The notes under the pieces are model-generated. The model was not told the DNA's origin and searched no databases. It worked only from the letters and a program-made list of their open reading frames with translations. The position numbers were made by a program, and so were the translations under genes. From Dermanyssus gallinae (lineage: Eukaryota; Arthropoda; Arachnida; Mesostigmata; Dermanyssidae), in assembly GCA_003439945.1 (NCBI GenBank), contig QVRM01006564.1:732501-796500 (forward strand): a DNA stretch of 64,000 bases, written 5' to 3'. Of the stretch, positions 1 through 11,285 are shown one piece after another (positions within the stretch are counted from its first letter, which is position 1; each line of letters begins with the position of its first letter).

Positions 1-729
1 CCGACCAATGTTCTTCTAGTGCCCCTCCGTCACTGCTTATCTCTCTCTTTCTTTTCTGCCCTTTCGTGTCCTTTCCACTCACAACTAGGGCACCATGGGC
101 CCTCCTGGGGGTTTGAGGGGCGCTCCCATTTCTCATCTTCCTGCCCGACCGGGGGTTGCTTAGAGGCTTGCTGGGTGGGTGCATGTCTGTCTGTCGGTCT
201 GTCAATCTCGTAAGGAAGAAGGGCCTCGAATGCTGACGTTGTCGCCACTACTATGGCTTAGCCCGACTGTCGTCAGCATCATCAGCCCCTGTAGCACGAC
301 ATCATCACCACCAACAGCCTCCGTCAGCACCTCACACGCCTCCTCAGACACACACCACACGCAGACCACTAACAGTACTACTACTGCTAATATTACTCAA
401 CGTTCTTCCCCTCCGACTTCCGCCACCCTGTTCTCCTCTTGTTCTTCTCCTTTTCCGCTTCTCTCTTTTACTTGTCTGTCTCCCGTCTCCCACCCTAACG
501 CGTTCCCTGTGGCCCAATGTGTGCGTTCACATACGCATACATATACAGAAGCAACTAACCTAGTGAATTGCCTGCACACACACACATACATACATCCCCA
601 CCTTCCCTAGTTCCTCCCCAGCTCTTCCCCGCCGATATATACGCACGTAGGCCCATCGTACGGACCAACACGATACAGCCGAACTGAGCGTACGAAAGCG
701 CGTACGTACGTGTGCGAACGCAAGCAAAG
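1..729. other. Non-coding, CT/CA-rich low-complexity stretch
   Basis: No recognisable gene. The sequence is pyrimidine-rich with short CACA and ACAT runs, for example near 570-600. Short open frames on both strands overlap and have no family resemblance. The minus-strand ORF ending at 730 may continue toward this side, but nothing here looks like its partner exon. Confidence 0.5.
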
Positions 730-1635
730 CTACAAAACCCAACCACCCGGCCGTCTATCCACCCAACAACCCACCCACCCGGGGAACACCCATCGGGGCC
801 TTTCCTTCCACCACCACCACCCAAAGAGGAGACCCGCTGACTGTGGGGATCTTGGCTGGGGGATCTTGGCGTTTGTGCCATTGCAGCCCTGGACGTTGAC
901 GACGTTCAACTGCTGTTGCCTGTTGTTGTTGTTGTTATTGTTGTTGTTGTTGATGTTACTCCTCGTGTTGCTCATGCTGATGTTAATGCTACCGATCTCA
1001 TGATGATCAAAGCGGCCCAGCAGCCAGAGAGCGGGCGGGCCACGGTTGGGTGGTAGCGTTAGCGGTAGACGGTGGCGCTTCCCGCCGCCGCCACCGCCGC
1101 CGCCGCCGCCGCCGCCTTGTGCCCTTTCCTTTGCTCTCGTTGTCCAGCGGGCAGCGGCCTGTGTGCAGCCACCCTCGATCGCCCCTGCTGCTGCTGCTGC
1201 TGTTGGGGCTGCCGCTGTCGTCAGCGCGGCCGCCTCGCTGCTGCTGCTGCTGCTACTACCACCACTATTGCTACTACCACTACGACTACCAGGACTACGA
1301 CTACCAGGACAATCTACCGACCAACACAACAAGCAACCCAACCACCCAACGACGGGTCCTTCCATTCCACGTCGAGTCGGCGGCCCCTTTCCACCCGCCG
1401 CCGCCGCCGCTGCCGTCACAGCCGCCCCGCCACCCGGTTGCCACAACCGCCTCGCCGCTGCCACAGCCACCCCGCTGCCGCCGCCGCTGCTGCTGTTGCT
1501 GCCGCTGCTGCGGCTGCTCCCCAGGACATTCACCCCGAGGAGGCTGAGTTGTTCGGGAGGAGGCGAGCTGGACGGGACAGGACGAGACGGGACGAGGCGA
1601 GACGGGACGACAGAGCAGGCAGGCAGGCAGGCCAA
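730..1635 (-). CDS. Long low-complexity ORF, 301 codons, possible exon
   Basis: Longest uninterrupted minus-strand frame of the left arm. The translation begins Ser/Pro-rich, then has Ser, Ala and Gly tracts (a run of about 12 Gly) and a poly-Asn stretch followed by QQQ. It covers a GC-rich, CpG-rich island at about 1050-1550. I recognise no domain. The poly-residue runs come from CCG, CTG and TTG triplet arrays, so openness may be an accident of triplet periodicity; a 302-codon frame is open on the other strand over the same island. It could be a coding exon of a low-complexity arthropod regulator, a GC-rich promoter, or neither. I infer only that it deserves a transcript check. Confidence 0.18.
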   Translation of the reverse strand: MACLPACSVVPSRLVPSRPVPSSSPPPEQLSLLGVNVLGSSRSSGSNSSSGGGSGVAVAAARRLWQPGGGAAVTAAAAAAGGKGPPTRRGMEGPVVGWLGCLLCWSVDCPGSRSPGSRSGSSNSGGSSSSSSSEAAALTTAAAPTAAAAAGAIEGGCTQAAARWTTRAKERAQGGGGGGGGGGGGKRHRLPLTLPPNRGPPALWLLGRFDHHEIGSINISMSNTRSNINNNNNNNNNNRQQQLNVVNVQGCNGTNAKIPQPRSPQSAGLLFGWWWWKERPRWVFPGWVGCWVDRRPGGWVL

Positions 1636-1843
1636 CCAGCCATCATCCTCTTACCGGGCTTCGAGGCGGGCGACCAGATAGAGAGGCACGCAGGCACACA
1701 GCCCGACAGGCCGACAGTCAGAAGGCAGACAGACAGACAGAGAGACAGACTGAGCAAGCGACGAGCTACGACCGCATACGCAGCACGGATAGACAAAAAC
1801 GGATCTAGGCCTGTTCCCGCTACTTCAGCTACTTCTGCCGTTT

Positions 1844-1975
1844 GTACTTCTGTCTCGCTGCTGTCCTGCTGCTGCTTGTACTTCTGTCTCGCTGCTGTCC
1901 TGCTGCTGCTTGTACTTTTGTCTCGCTGCTGTCCTGCTGCTGCTGCTGCTTGTACTCCTGTTTCGCTCTGTCTCT
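1844..1975. repeat. 34-bp minisatellite, about 4 units
   Basis: A 34-bp unit beginning GTACTTCTGTCTCGCTG and ending in CTG triplets repeats head to tail at 1844, 1878 and 1912, with a diverged fourth unit from about 1952. The first two units are identical; the third has an extra 6 bp of CTG. It sits at the edge of a CTG/TTG-rich area. Confidence 0.85.
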
Positions 1976-2335
1976 TGTAGAAGCAGAACTCGTTCTAGAC
2001 ATGGTGAAATACTTGCAGAACTAGTAGTGCTTGTAGGTGTAGTATTTGTAGTAGTAGTAGTAATAGTTGCTGTTGTTGTAATAATGAGAGTAAGAGTAGC
2101 CATAATAGCCGTACCATGAGTACTTCAAGTGCGTCAAGAATGAGGACGAGCGTGGCCGACGCTTTTACGTCGTCGGAGTCGACGTCGCGACCTTCACGAG
2201 TTCGATCTTTGTTAGGATTGTTGGTGTCGCCGTGGTGATTGTCGTACTTTTACTGTTGTTGTCGTCGTCGTCACCGTTGGCCTCAACGAGGGTAAGAAGG
2301 AGAGAGAGAGAGAGCGAGATAGAGATAAGGAGAGT

Positions 2336-2653
2336 GTGGAACAGGAAGAGCGGAAGCCAGTTCATCAAGCAGGAGCAAGCATTGGAAGGAATGGTGACCG
2401 GCCAGAAGTTGAGGACCCAATGATCGACAAGGACAACGATAGTGATGACGATGACGACAATAATAACAATGAAGACGATTACGCCAATAACAACAATGGC
2501 GACAACAACAACAGCAGCGGCAACAACAAAAAACAAGGTTGCAAGCGGACCAGAACAACAACAACAACAACAGCATCGGTAGCGGAACGAAAGCCAGGAA
2601 GTCGAAGTGGTCAACAACAACAGAAACAACCACCTAAACGGCCTAAACGATAG
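2336..2653 (+). CDS. Hypothetical Asp/Asn-rich ORF, 105 codons (weak)
   Basis: The frame starts with a mixed-composition stretch (residues 1-35), goes into an Asp/Asn-rich tract (about 36-65), then a basic Thr/Lys/Arg tail. The first third does not look like pure repeat translation, which is why it is listed. No family is recognised, there is no convincing splice context, and the second half arises from GAC/AAC/ACA triplets. It may be entirely non-coding. Confidence 0.15.
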   Translation: MEQEERKPVHQAGASIGRNGDRPEVEDPMIDKDNDSDDDDDNNNNEDDYANNNNGDNNNSSGNNKKQGCKRTRTTTTTTASVAERKPGSRSGQQQQKQPPKRPKR

Positions 2654-2812
2654 ATGGTGAAGTGGTGACGACACGACTCGGCGACAAGAAGCAAAACAAA
2701 CAAACAACAACAAAGGGAAGGAGGTCGCCGTCACTAGGTCAACAAGGCGATGCCAAAAAGTTGGTGGCAATAAAGGCGGCGGCAGCAGCAACGACTAAAA
2801 CGATGGCCGTGA

Positions 2813-2858
2813 TAACAACAACAACAACAACAACAACAACAGCAGCAGCAACAACAAT

Positions 2859-2890
<32 letters not shown>
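2813..2890 (+). repeat. (CAA)n trinucleotide array
   Basis: Nearly pure CAA/ACA triplets with a few CAG and TAA interruptions. It is part of a 1.2-kb CAA-rich belt (about 2440-3620). Confidence 0.9.
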
Positions 2891-3139
2891 GAAAATTAAC
2901 GCCGCCTCCGCTACAACAACAAGAGCAAGGACAACAACCACCACAACAACGAGAACAACAGCAACAACAGGTGCAAGGACATTAAGAGCAACAATAGCTG
3001 AAACATTGCCGAGAAGAACAACCCTGATTTGCGATACCGCCAGCGAACCAGTAGCAACAGCAACGATTCAACTCTCACTACCAAGGAGAACGGAGACGAC
3101 AAATAAGAGAAGAAGAAGAAGAAGAAGAAGAACGCAAAC

Positions 3140-3200
3140 AACAACAACGACCACAACAATAACAACAACAACAACAACAACAACAACAGCCACAACAAGA
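3140..3200 (+). repeat. (CAA)n array
   Basis: CAA triplets interrupted by CGA and TAA, immediately 5' of a SINE copy. Confidence 0.8.
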
Positions 3201-3319
3201 GAAGACACTCGGCTACACTCGGCGAAGTGCTGGCGACCAAGACCGCATCAATCTCCAGTAGTGGTGGTGGTGATGGTGATGGTGGTGGTAAGATCTCAGT
3301 AGGTAGAAAGCCAGTTGTC

Positions 3320-3490
3320 GAGTCCGGTGGTGGTGTAGTGCATTATTCGCCAGCGTCTTGCGATAAGAGGAGACACATAGGTGCAGACGGGTTTGATTCC
3401 CGCCGTTGCACGTTTTGCTTTTATGGGGTTCATCTTACGAAACAATGCGAGATCAAATCCGCAGACGTTAAATGCTGGCTGAGAGTACAT
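3320..3490 (+). mobile_element. tRNA-derived SINE, copy 1
   Basis: Homologous to the copies at 25821-25999 (minus) and 31906-32076 (plus). In order: a head starting GAGTCCGGTGG with an A-box-like stretch, the block GGAGACACATAGGTGC, a B-box-like GGGTTTGATTCCC, a middle block TTATGGGGTTCATCTTACGA, AAACAATGCGA, and the tail TTAAATGCTGGCTGAGAGT. The tRNA-like A/B box spacing indicates RNA polymerase III ancestry. A pure CAA/CAG array follows about 30 bp downstream. A weak flanking repeat (GTAGAAAGCCAG versus GTAAAAAGCAG) could be an eroded target-site duplication. Confidence 0.75.
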
Positions 3491-3516
3491 TCGAAAGTGG
3501 GTAAAAAGCAGACACA

Positions 3517-3622
3517 ACAGCAGCAACAACAACAACAACAACAACAACAGCAACAACAACAACAACAACAACAATTACAAAAGCAACAACGGCAGCAGCA
3601 GCAGCAACAACAACAACAACAG
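3517..3622 (+). repeat. (CAA/CAG)n array
   Basis: About 35 CAA or CAG triplets, reading as poly-Gln on the plus strand. No coding context: the open frame upstream is the SINE body. Confidence 0.9.
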
Positions 3623-3892
3623 TAGCAGGAGTAGCATCAGTGACACTATTCCACGGTAGAGCGGCCGTGCACCATCATCATTAGGAGGAAGGTTTTGGCT
3701 AGCGGTGAATGTTAGCTGTGATTGGCTGTAGTAAAAGCCCTAGCGGAGGTTGTTATTGTTGCGTGCTTGGTGTTGCTAATGCTGTTGTTGCTGTTGTTGT
3801 GTTGAATGTTGGTGGTGAAAAAAGCAATGCCGCTGCAGGAGAGGCCCTGTAATTTTTGGCCAGCAACAAAACGACAGTAGAGCGGAGGAAAA

Positions 3893-3905
3893 GGGGGGGG
3901 GGGGG
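3893..3905. repeat. G13 homopolymer
   Basis: Thirteen consecutive G residues; prone to length error in assembly. Confidence 0.85.
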
Positions 3906-4217
3906 CAAACGACGGGAATGATGGTGATAGCACAATCAGCGGCCACCAACGGCCATTCACACATACACAGGCAGGATAAATCGCAGCAACAGCAACAACA
4001 ACAACAACAACAACAGCAACTATAACGACGGCAACAAGAAGAACAATATCAACATGAACAACAACCACAACCAAAATAACAACAGCAGCAGCAGCAGCGA
4101 TGTTCGTCGTCGTTAACAACTGCGCCTGGACGTAGTTTCAGTTCATATACTCTGCACCGCCGCTATATTACCGATGATACTATCGGTACCAATTAGTTAC
4201 TGTCACTATAACATTTA

Positions 4218-4241
4218 GCAGTAGTAGTAGTAGTAGTAGTT
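4218..4241. repeat. (AGT)n array
   Basis: Short run of AGT triplets. Confidence 0.75.
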
Positions 4242-4326
4242 ATTCTTATTGATTCTCGATATAAGCTAGGAAGTTGGCTGCATCCCCGTCGTGGTCAGCC
4301 ATACCATTAATGCTACTAGCATTCAT

Positions 4327-4590
4327 TTGTGTTGTTGTTGTTATTGTTGTTGCTGTTGTTGTTGCAGTTGTTGTTGTTGCAGTTGTTGGTGCTGTTGTTG
4401 CAGTTGTTGTTGCTGTTGTTGTGTTGATGTTGCTGTTGTTGTTGCAGTTGTTGTTGTTGTTGTTTTTGTTGTTGCTGTTGTTGTTGTTGTTGCTGTTGCT
4501 GTTGCAGTTGTTGTTGTAGCTGTTGTTGTTGCTGTTGTTGTTGCCCCTGCTCTTGTTGTTGTTGTGTTGTTGTTATTGCTGTTCTTGTTG
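4327..4590 (-). repeat. (TTG)n array, opposite polarity to the upstream CAA belt
   Basis: About 260 bp of TTG/TTGC triplets. It reads as poly-Gln/Asn on the minus strand and as poly-Val/Leu/Cys on the plus strand, so all three frames are open. No splice sites or non-repetitive coding flank were found, so I treat it as a microsatellite. Confidence 0.9.
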
Positions 4591-4798
4591 TTATTATTAA
4601 TGCCATAACCGTTTTCATCTGCGGTGGTGGCGGCGGCGGCGGCGATGACGATCAGGCCGGCGTACGTCGGAAACCACCGAGGCCTGTGGCAATCTCGACG
4701 GCTGGCTACGACGGATATGATTATGGCAGAAATCAATCGATGTTGTCGAGCCGGGTCATTTGCTCTCACTGTAGCTATGTGTCTGTCTGAGTAGGTGT

Positions 4799-4838
4799 GT
4801 GTCTGTCTGTCTGTCTGTCTATCTGTCTATCTGTCTGC
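4799..4838. repeat. (GTCT)n tetranucleotide array
   Basis: Ten or so GTCT/ATCT units in a row. Confidence 0.85.
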
Positions 4839-5013
4839 TTCGTCAATGGGCCGACCATAGAGAGCAGAGAGACCAATTCACCAGATATCGACCAGACCAA
4901 GCGAGAGATCAAGCGTGCGAGCGACCGAGGGCCGAACACCAGCGACTCGGTGTGGGAGAATGGTCTACTGGGGGGCAACTTTGCGGTAGGCCCCAACGCA
5001 ACTTCCTCCCCCC

Positions 5014-5014
5014 A

Positions 5015-5046
<32 letters not shown>

Positions 5047-5079
5047 CATATATATGTATATATATATATATATATATAT
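5014..5079. repeat. (TA)n compound array
   Basis: Two TA runs joined by GTATATACATATATATG. Downstream flank is (CTAT)n-like. Confidence 0.95.
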
Positions 5080-5081
5080 CT

Positions 5082-8000
5082 TTGTTTTGTTCGTTGTCTA
5101 TTTAACTACGTGTCTATCTATTTATGTATCTATCTATAGCAGGTAGCGCGCCGGCAAGCTGGCATTGCTACCTGCTGCCGCCACCGTTTGTTGATTCTCG
5201 TCACTCTTCAGTATGCACGGCTACGGCACGTCTACGGAGAAGCCCGTTCTACCAACCAACAGCGAGGCAAGGCAAGGCAAGACAAAAGGACAGAAGAGAA
5301 AGACAAATAGACGCAAAGCAGGAAGCAAGCAGTTAGCTGACTCGTTGTGAAGCAGTAACGCGCTAAACACAGAGATGACCACTTTGAACCGCCGGAACAT
5401 ATGACACTCGTCCATGTGAGGCGGAAGCAACAGCAGTAGCAGCAAAGGCTTTGATGACGAGGACGACAACAACAATAACAGCAACAACAACAACAACAGC
5501 GACAACAACAACCAGCGACAACAATAACAACAACAATATTGACGCCGACAACAACAGCAAGCAAGCAACATCAGCAGCAGTTCGACCACGAATGCCTGCA
5601 GAGTAGCAGCCCAACAGGAACAGCTCAGAAGCACGTCGCATTGACAAGACAGGCAACTCTTCTGTCTGTAACTTCTGAGTGTAGGATTCGTCGGACGACC
5701 CCGTGGTCAAAAACTCCAAGATCGCTTGTGGCTCATATTGAATTGAATTCTGAGTTGCTGCTTATATAAAGCAGCAGCCGGCGTCCAAGCTTTCCGACGA
5801 CCCTCAAGGCTAAATAATCAACCCCAGAGATCAACAACAACAACCAGACCGATCGAAATAGCAAACGAGCGAAGAACTGAGAAGTTCGAAACGGTGGAGT
5901 TACCTCAAACCAACCAGTGAAACAGTTACCTGATTACCCTGCTGCTTTGCTTGTTGCTTGTTGTTATTGACTACGGTATTGTCACAACAACTTGACTGAG
6001 ACATCAGCTATCGGATAACGTTAGTGCTTGATGGTCCTGATCCTCAGCCACACTGACATTCGGACATCGTCGGAAGCAAGAAGATGGATACGTGCTGCTT
6101 AGATAAAGTAATTTGTCCAAGATCCGCCCATTCGAGATCTTCAAGCAGACTACTCCTTACGTCGTCCGTTGTGCACGCTGTTCGTTCAACAACGACGAAC
6201 AAACAAATCGAGCACAAGCATACAAGCTACAGTTGCTACTGTTTCTTCTAACACGGATACGATGTGGCCATCATTTTTTTGTGGTGACAGTGCTGTTATT
6301 GCAGTAGTCAGCGAATCACCGATTATGGGAAAAATTGTTGAAACACGGCGACGACCAGACTACAATGTATAGTAAAAGTCCCTCATCCATCGCAATAATA
6401 CCAAGGCGAGTGCACGAGAGACGCCTTGGCAGCTTATGAAGTGGTGAAGATGAGCACCAATCTCCACCATCAAGTTGTGTTGTTGTTGCTGACGATCGTG
6501 ATGGTTATGATCATATAGTTTGTTAATGTTGCTGATAGCGACGTTGTGAGATGATGCCGTGTGTCATGACGCGTGTGGGTGTGCGTGATGTGTTGTACAC
6601 GCAAATATCCGTCATACTCGGAATACTCGGGGTCTCGGATCGGCAACAGCAATTTTCTTCGAGCCTCGAAGCTAGCAACTCAAAGTGTAGTGTTGCCTGC
6701 AGCCAGTGAGACGGGGCAGGACGAAGTACTTCACCGGTAGAAAACATGTGCACAATGTCGTCGCCGTCGTCGATATCATCATAGTCTCCATCGTTGATTT
6801 GTTTATTGTTTTTTTAACGGATTTAACTTGCTATAGCTGCCTTTGCCGCCGCCACCGCACCGCCGGTTAGCTGATTGGTTCGTGACCAATCATCAATTAG
6901 CAATGTATACCTGTTAATTACTTGTTGTGTGGTTTTGTTTATGTGTGCGTGTGTGTGTTTGTGTTCGTATGTGTGAAGGCGTCCGTGGTCATCACTGTGG
7001 GGGTCTCATGCTGCGGCTGCTGCTGTCGCTGTTATAGGGTACGTGTAGGCATGTGCTTTATTCTTTTTCTACCGTGTAATGTGCTTGCTACAGCGGTTGT
7101 TGTTCTCGTTGTCGTTGTTGCTGTTGTTGTGTTTGTTGCTGTCGTTGCTGTGCTTCAACGACGTCATTATCTTCTACCGCCGGAAGGATTAGGTGCGCGG
7201 GCCGGAGCATGGTGCTCATGACGCCGCCGTCATTAGGAGCGGCCGGCACGTTCGATGCCGTCGATTTGTGAGTGTGGCGTGTCACAACCACCGATAACAC
7301 GATACAAAGAAGACAGACGCTATAGAGATATAAATGGATGAATGTACGCTTTGTGCCTGTACGTGAGCGGATGCGTGACCGACCGACTGAGCGAGTGTTT
7401 AAGTGAGTGCAAAATCGAGTGCTGATCCCTACAGAACCTCGACGGTATCTTCGTACCTTTTTGCTGGTAAGTCCTATACTCTAAGTATATTGTGGTCGTG
7501 GTCCTGTGGTCCTGTAATCGACAAACATATATATATATATATGATGACATACTTAGAAGTATGTTTCCTCACTATATATATATATATATATATCTAATGC
7601 ATGCCACCGGTGAATACAACGAGTGTATCTAAGCAAGCACATTAGGTATCCGCAACGGCTGCCCTAGTGAGACTGGTGGCCGTGACGAGGTCAACTTTCG
7701 CGAGTGAACCTCGAAGCTATCTGCAGTGGATTTGTACTCAGGTTGTGCCTTTGGCCAAGGTCATCCTCCCTAACGTAACGGACGTAAACGTGACCGTGTG
7801 TTGGCGTGTCATCATCGAGGGATATCCTCATCATACGCTTCACGCTCCCAACGTTGTGCCTACACTCTGACGTCACCACGGTCCACGCAGAGAAGGCTAC
7901 TCTGAGTGTAGAGGGTAGCCACACGTGAGTCAGACACGGCGGCGACACACGTCTTTCTACCACAAGACTACCTTTGCATCGTTTTCGCCAGTATGAATGT

Positions 8001-9160
8001 AGGTGTCCTGATAGGTGTCCTTGATCTGGCCGATGAGGTTGTGCAGATCGAGATCCGATTGAAGGCAAACGCAGTCAAACGCTGCCGTATATGAATACGG
8101 CGTGTTTTTTTTGCCCAAACTTGGCATAGAGGAGCCGCGTACTGCTCTATTGGCACGTTTGAAATTAAGCCGGTTGAACGGGACTACCGCTCGTCTGTTC
8201 TACTACTGCCACTGTTTCGGCCTGAAGCTGAACTAAGTCAACGTACTTAAAGACGTGCCAGCCTCCCCCTCTCCTCTGCTCTGAAGAAGAGGCACCACCA
8301 AATGTTGCCCTAAGTCCCCTCCGACGACCCACTTCTTTATGGCCTATTAGTGTTAACTGACCGAGTGAACTGTGCTCGTGCTAACAACGAGCGATGATGA
8401 AACAACCAGCGGACAGCGGCTCTGCTCGGAGATGAAGGGTGGGAGAGATTGTGTGAAGTGTGACGCCATTTGGTCGCGTGCATCTCTTCGGTGGCGACGC
8501 CGACGGAGGCGGAGGCGGCAGCTGCAGGCGGTGACGCGTCTATGTAGGAAAGATGGTGTCAATACGGCGTATGTGGGGGAAGGGTACGTAACGCCCCTGT
8601 GCTCTTCTTACATCTTCATGATTGTTCATCTTCACGTGTGTGTGTGTATCTATGCACATGATGGGTGTGTATCTATGCACATGATGTGTGTGTTTGTGTG
8701 TCTGTGTCAGTGCCCATGTTGTTGTTGATGTTGTCAGTGTGGTCATCATTTGTGTGCATCTGTGCTGTGTAAACGTGCGTGTGCCATCGTGAAGTCTAGC
8801 TGCTGCTACTACTGCTGTCCGTAAATGGGCAGGTGGGGTCGGCGTCGTGCGAAACCTGCCCCCGTAGCTATATATATATAGTGCGGCGTATGCTTTGCTT
8901 GATAGAAGATCGCGTAATGTTAATAGCTTCAATATAATTGAATTTAGTTATATATATGTGAATGCCGGCCGGTGATCCGACAACGACGAGGACGCCACTC
9001 ACAATCGAGGGTGGTAGAGGGAGGGGAAGAGAAGGTCTTCGAGTCGACTATCCATTCATCCATCAACACACGAAGCAAAAATTGGACCTCGCGAACAACC
9101 CAGTAATTCTACGGAGACTACTCGAGAGTAGTCGATGTTTGGTTTTGCATAGTGCTTGCT
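5082..9160. other. No recognisable gene; scattered microsatellites
   Basis: Short CAA-type stretches (about 5465-5560), TA runs at 7527-7542 and 7573-7593, and TG-rich tracts at 6940-6980 and 8635-8710. The 8640-8690 part repeats the phrase GTGTATCTATGCACATGATG twice in tandem. Open frames are short, overlapping and without family resemblance. Confidence 0.5.
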
Positions 9161-10443
9161 CGTTGTTGTTGTTGATGTTTTTTTTGTTGTTGTTGTTGTT
9201 GGTGCTGGCTGCTGTCGCCACCTCCACCTTCAGCCATGAAGGCGTTTTCTTGCGTGTGGGGGACGCGGCTGAGCGCTGGGTGGCAGCGGGCAACCCCCGC
9301 TGCCACCCTGGACGACAGCAACCGCAAACCAACGTTTCGACGGAGTGAAACGTCACCGCCGGCGATGACGCAAGCCGTGACGCAAGACAACACGACACAC
9401 ACCATAATCACAACAACAACAACAACAATCGGTCAACAAAAGCGGCCATTGCCGCCACCCACGCGGGCCTGCCAGAAGTAGGTCAGAATTCAGGCTCCTT
9501 TCCAGCGGCCCTTCCTCACGCGCGTCTCCCCCCCTCCACCTTCCTCTGTTTCTTGCTCTCTCTCTCCCTTCTCCATATACATATGTGTGTATATGTCTCT
9601 GGGGCTACAGAATTTTTTCGCACTAACTGGCCATTGCGTTGGTGCGACGTGCAAGGGCCGTTCATCCAACCAAACGGACCAACCAAGACCAAGCGTGAGA
9701 GGAATAACGTTGGATTGCCATGACTTCCCTTCGTCCGTCTCCCATTTACTGACTTCACCGTGTCGCCGCTACCGCCGCCGCCGCCACCACCACCTATTTC
9801 TGTTAGGCTTAGCGGGCTCTCACCCGACCAAACAAGCCAGACTCACTTCCGGGTAGGTGCTTCAATGGCGGATGCCCGCTCAGCCGCTAAGCGAGCCATC
9901 CAGCCAGCCAGCGAGAGACACAGTCCGACCGACGGAGAGAGACAGACAAAGACACAACAGGCACAAGGGCAGACAGAGTTCGTATCTAAGTACGTTTCGT
10001 ACTGCGACGCATTTACGCAACAACAAAAAAACCCGCACACCCACAAACCACACTCAGATAGACTCACAAATACATACGAGAAAGTGTAAGTTTCACGAGA
10101 AAGTGTAAGACTCACAAAGTGTAAGTTTATCTATCACGTGTAGTGTAAACGTATAACAACACTCAACCATACAGCCTACTGCACGTATAGACCTGGCACG
10201 CAAAAAAACGAACCAAATATACAGATGCGGCGCGACGAACACAGATGTCTGTCACAGCTACACAGATGTTATGCGCTAACAAAGTGCACAGCCGCTTACA
10301 GCAGACATCATGCACGGATGCATTTGTATGATGAGACAAATGTGCCAGGGATGTGAGTGTGAGAGAACTTTCGTAATAATAATAATATCAAAGCAATACT
10401 GCGCTACACAATGCCAAGTTACCACATCAACAGCAATAATAGG

Positions 10444-10527
10444 AAAAACAACAACAACAACAATACGAACAACAACAATAAACAACAACAACAACACGAA
10501 CAACAACAATAAACAACAACAACAACG
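10444..10527 (+). repeat. (CAA)n array with TAA interruptions
   Basis: CAA/AAC triplets including a duplicated unit of about 32 bp (ACGAACAACAACAATAAACA...). Confidence 0.8.
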
Positions 10528-11223
10528 ATGACACAAGTTGGTAGGTCCGTTTAGGAGCCTTGCTTGATTGTTTTGCGTCCTCATCCGAGAAAGAGGGAGA
10601 GAGAGAGAGAGCGCAAAAGAGTAGCGGAAGGGAGGAGATCCCAGCTGCCAGGCAAAGTACTCTATGGCTCTCGCTAGCTCAACCGACATGACACGGTCGA
10701 GCTATGCTTTTCAGAGTACGACCACCAGACTTCGTCGCTGTAACTGCTGCATACTACTTACTTCTCGCAATTCTCGAAGTACCTACCACCAACGTTCGAA
10801 GCACAAACACAAGAACTGATACTGCCACTCAGCGATAAGAACGACTCATCCCGTTCTCACACAGCCCGCGTAGCTCGAATGATAAATATATGTGCTTTTT
10901 CTTAACGGGTTGCTCCGTTCAGTACAGCCGTTGCTGACGTGCCAACCGATGTTGTTGTTGTTGTTATTGCTGCTGCTTGCTCCCGTCGGTGTCGGTACTA
11001 TAGTGTCACTCGACTTTAAACTGAAGGCATTCAACATAGGTTGGCGCTTTGATTTTTGTTGTTGCGGTGGTGGTCGCTCTTGCTGTTGTTGTTGTCGTTG
11101 TCGTCGTCGTCGTCGTCGTCGCTGTTCTTGTTGTTATTAAGCCTGTCGGAACCGTTATTGCAGGTAGCGCGATTTTATATTCGTTTTTCTTGTTGTTGTA
11201 GCTTTTCTTTTACCTTTGTCTAC

Positions 11224-11226
<3 letters not shown>

Positions 11227-11285
<59 letters not shown>
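11227..11285. repeat. (TA)n array
   Basis: About 29 TA units with one G interruption near the 3' end. Confidence 0.95.

Noticed and set aside
1072..1980. 302-codon plus-strand frame over the GC-rich island
   Set aside because: Ala/Cys/Thr/Arg runs follow CTG, CCG and ACT triplets, the frame runs into the minisatellite, and the opposite strand is equally open.
3227..3625. Plus-strand ORF ending in poly-Gln at 3.2-3.6 kb
   Set aside because: Its non-repetitive part is the SINE body translated, and its poly-Gln is the adjacent CAA/CAG array; it is not a gene.
2440..3625. CRISPR-like regular repeats
   Set aside because: The periodicity is trinucleotide slippage; there are no spacers, and the window is animal DNA.
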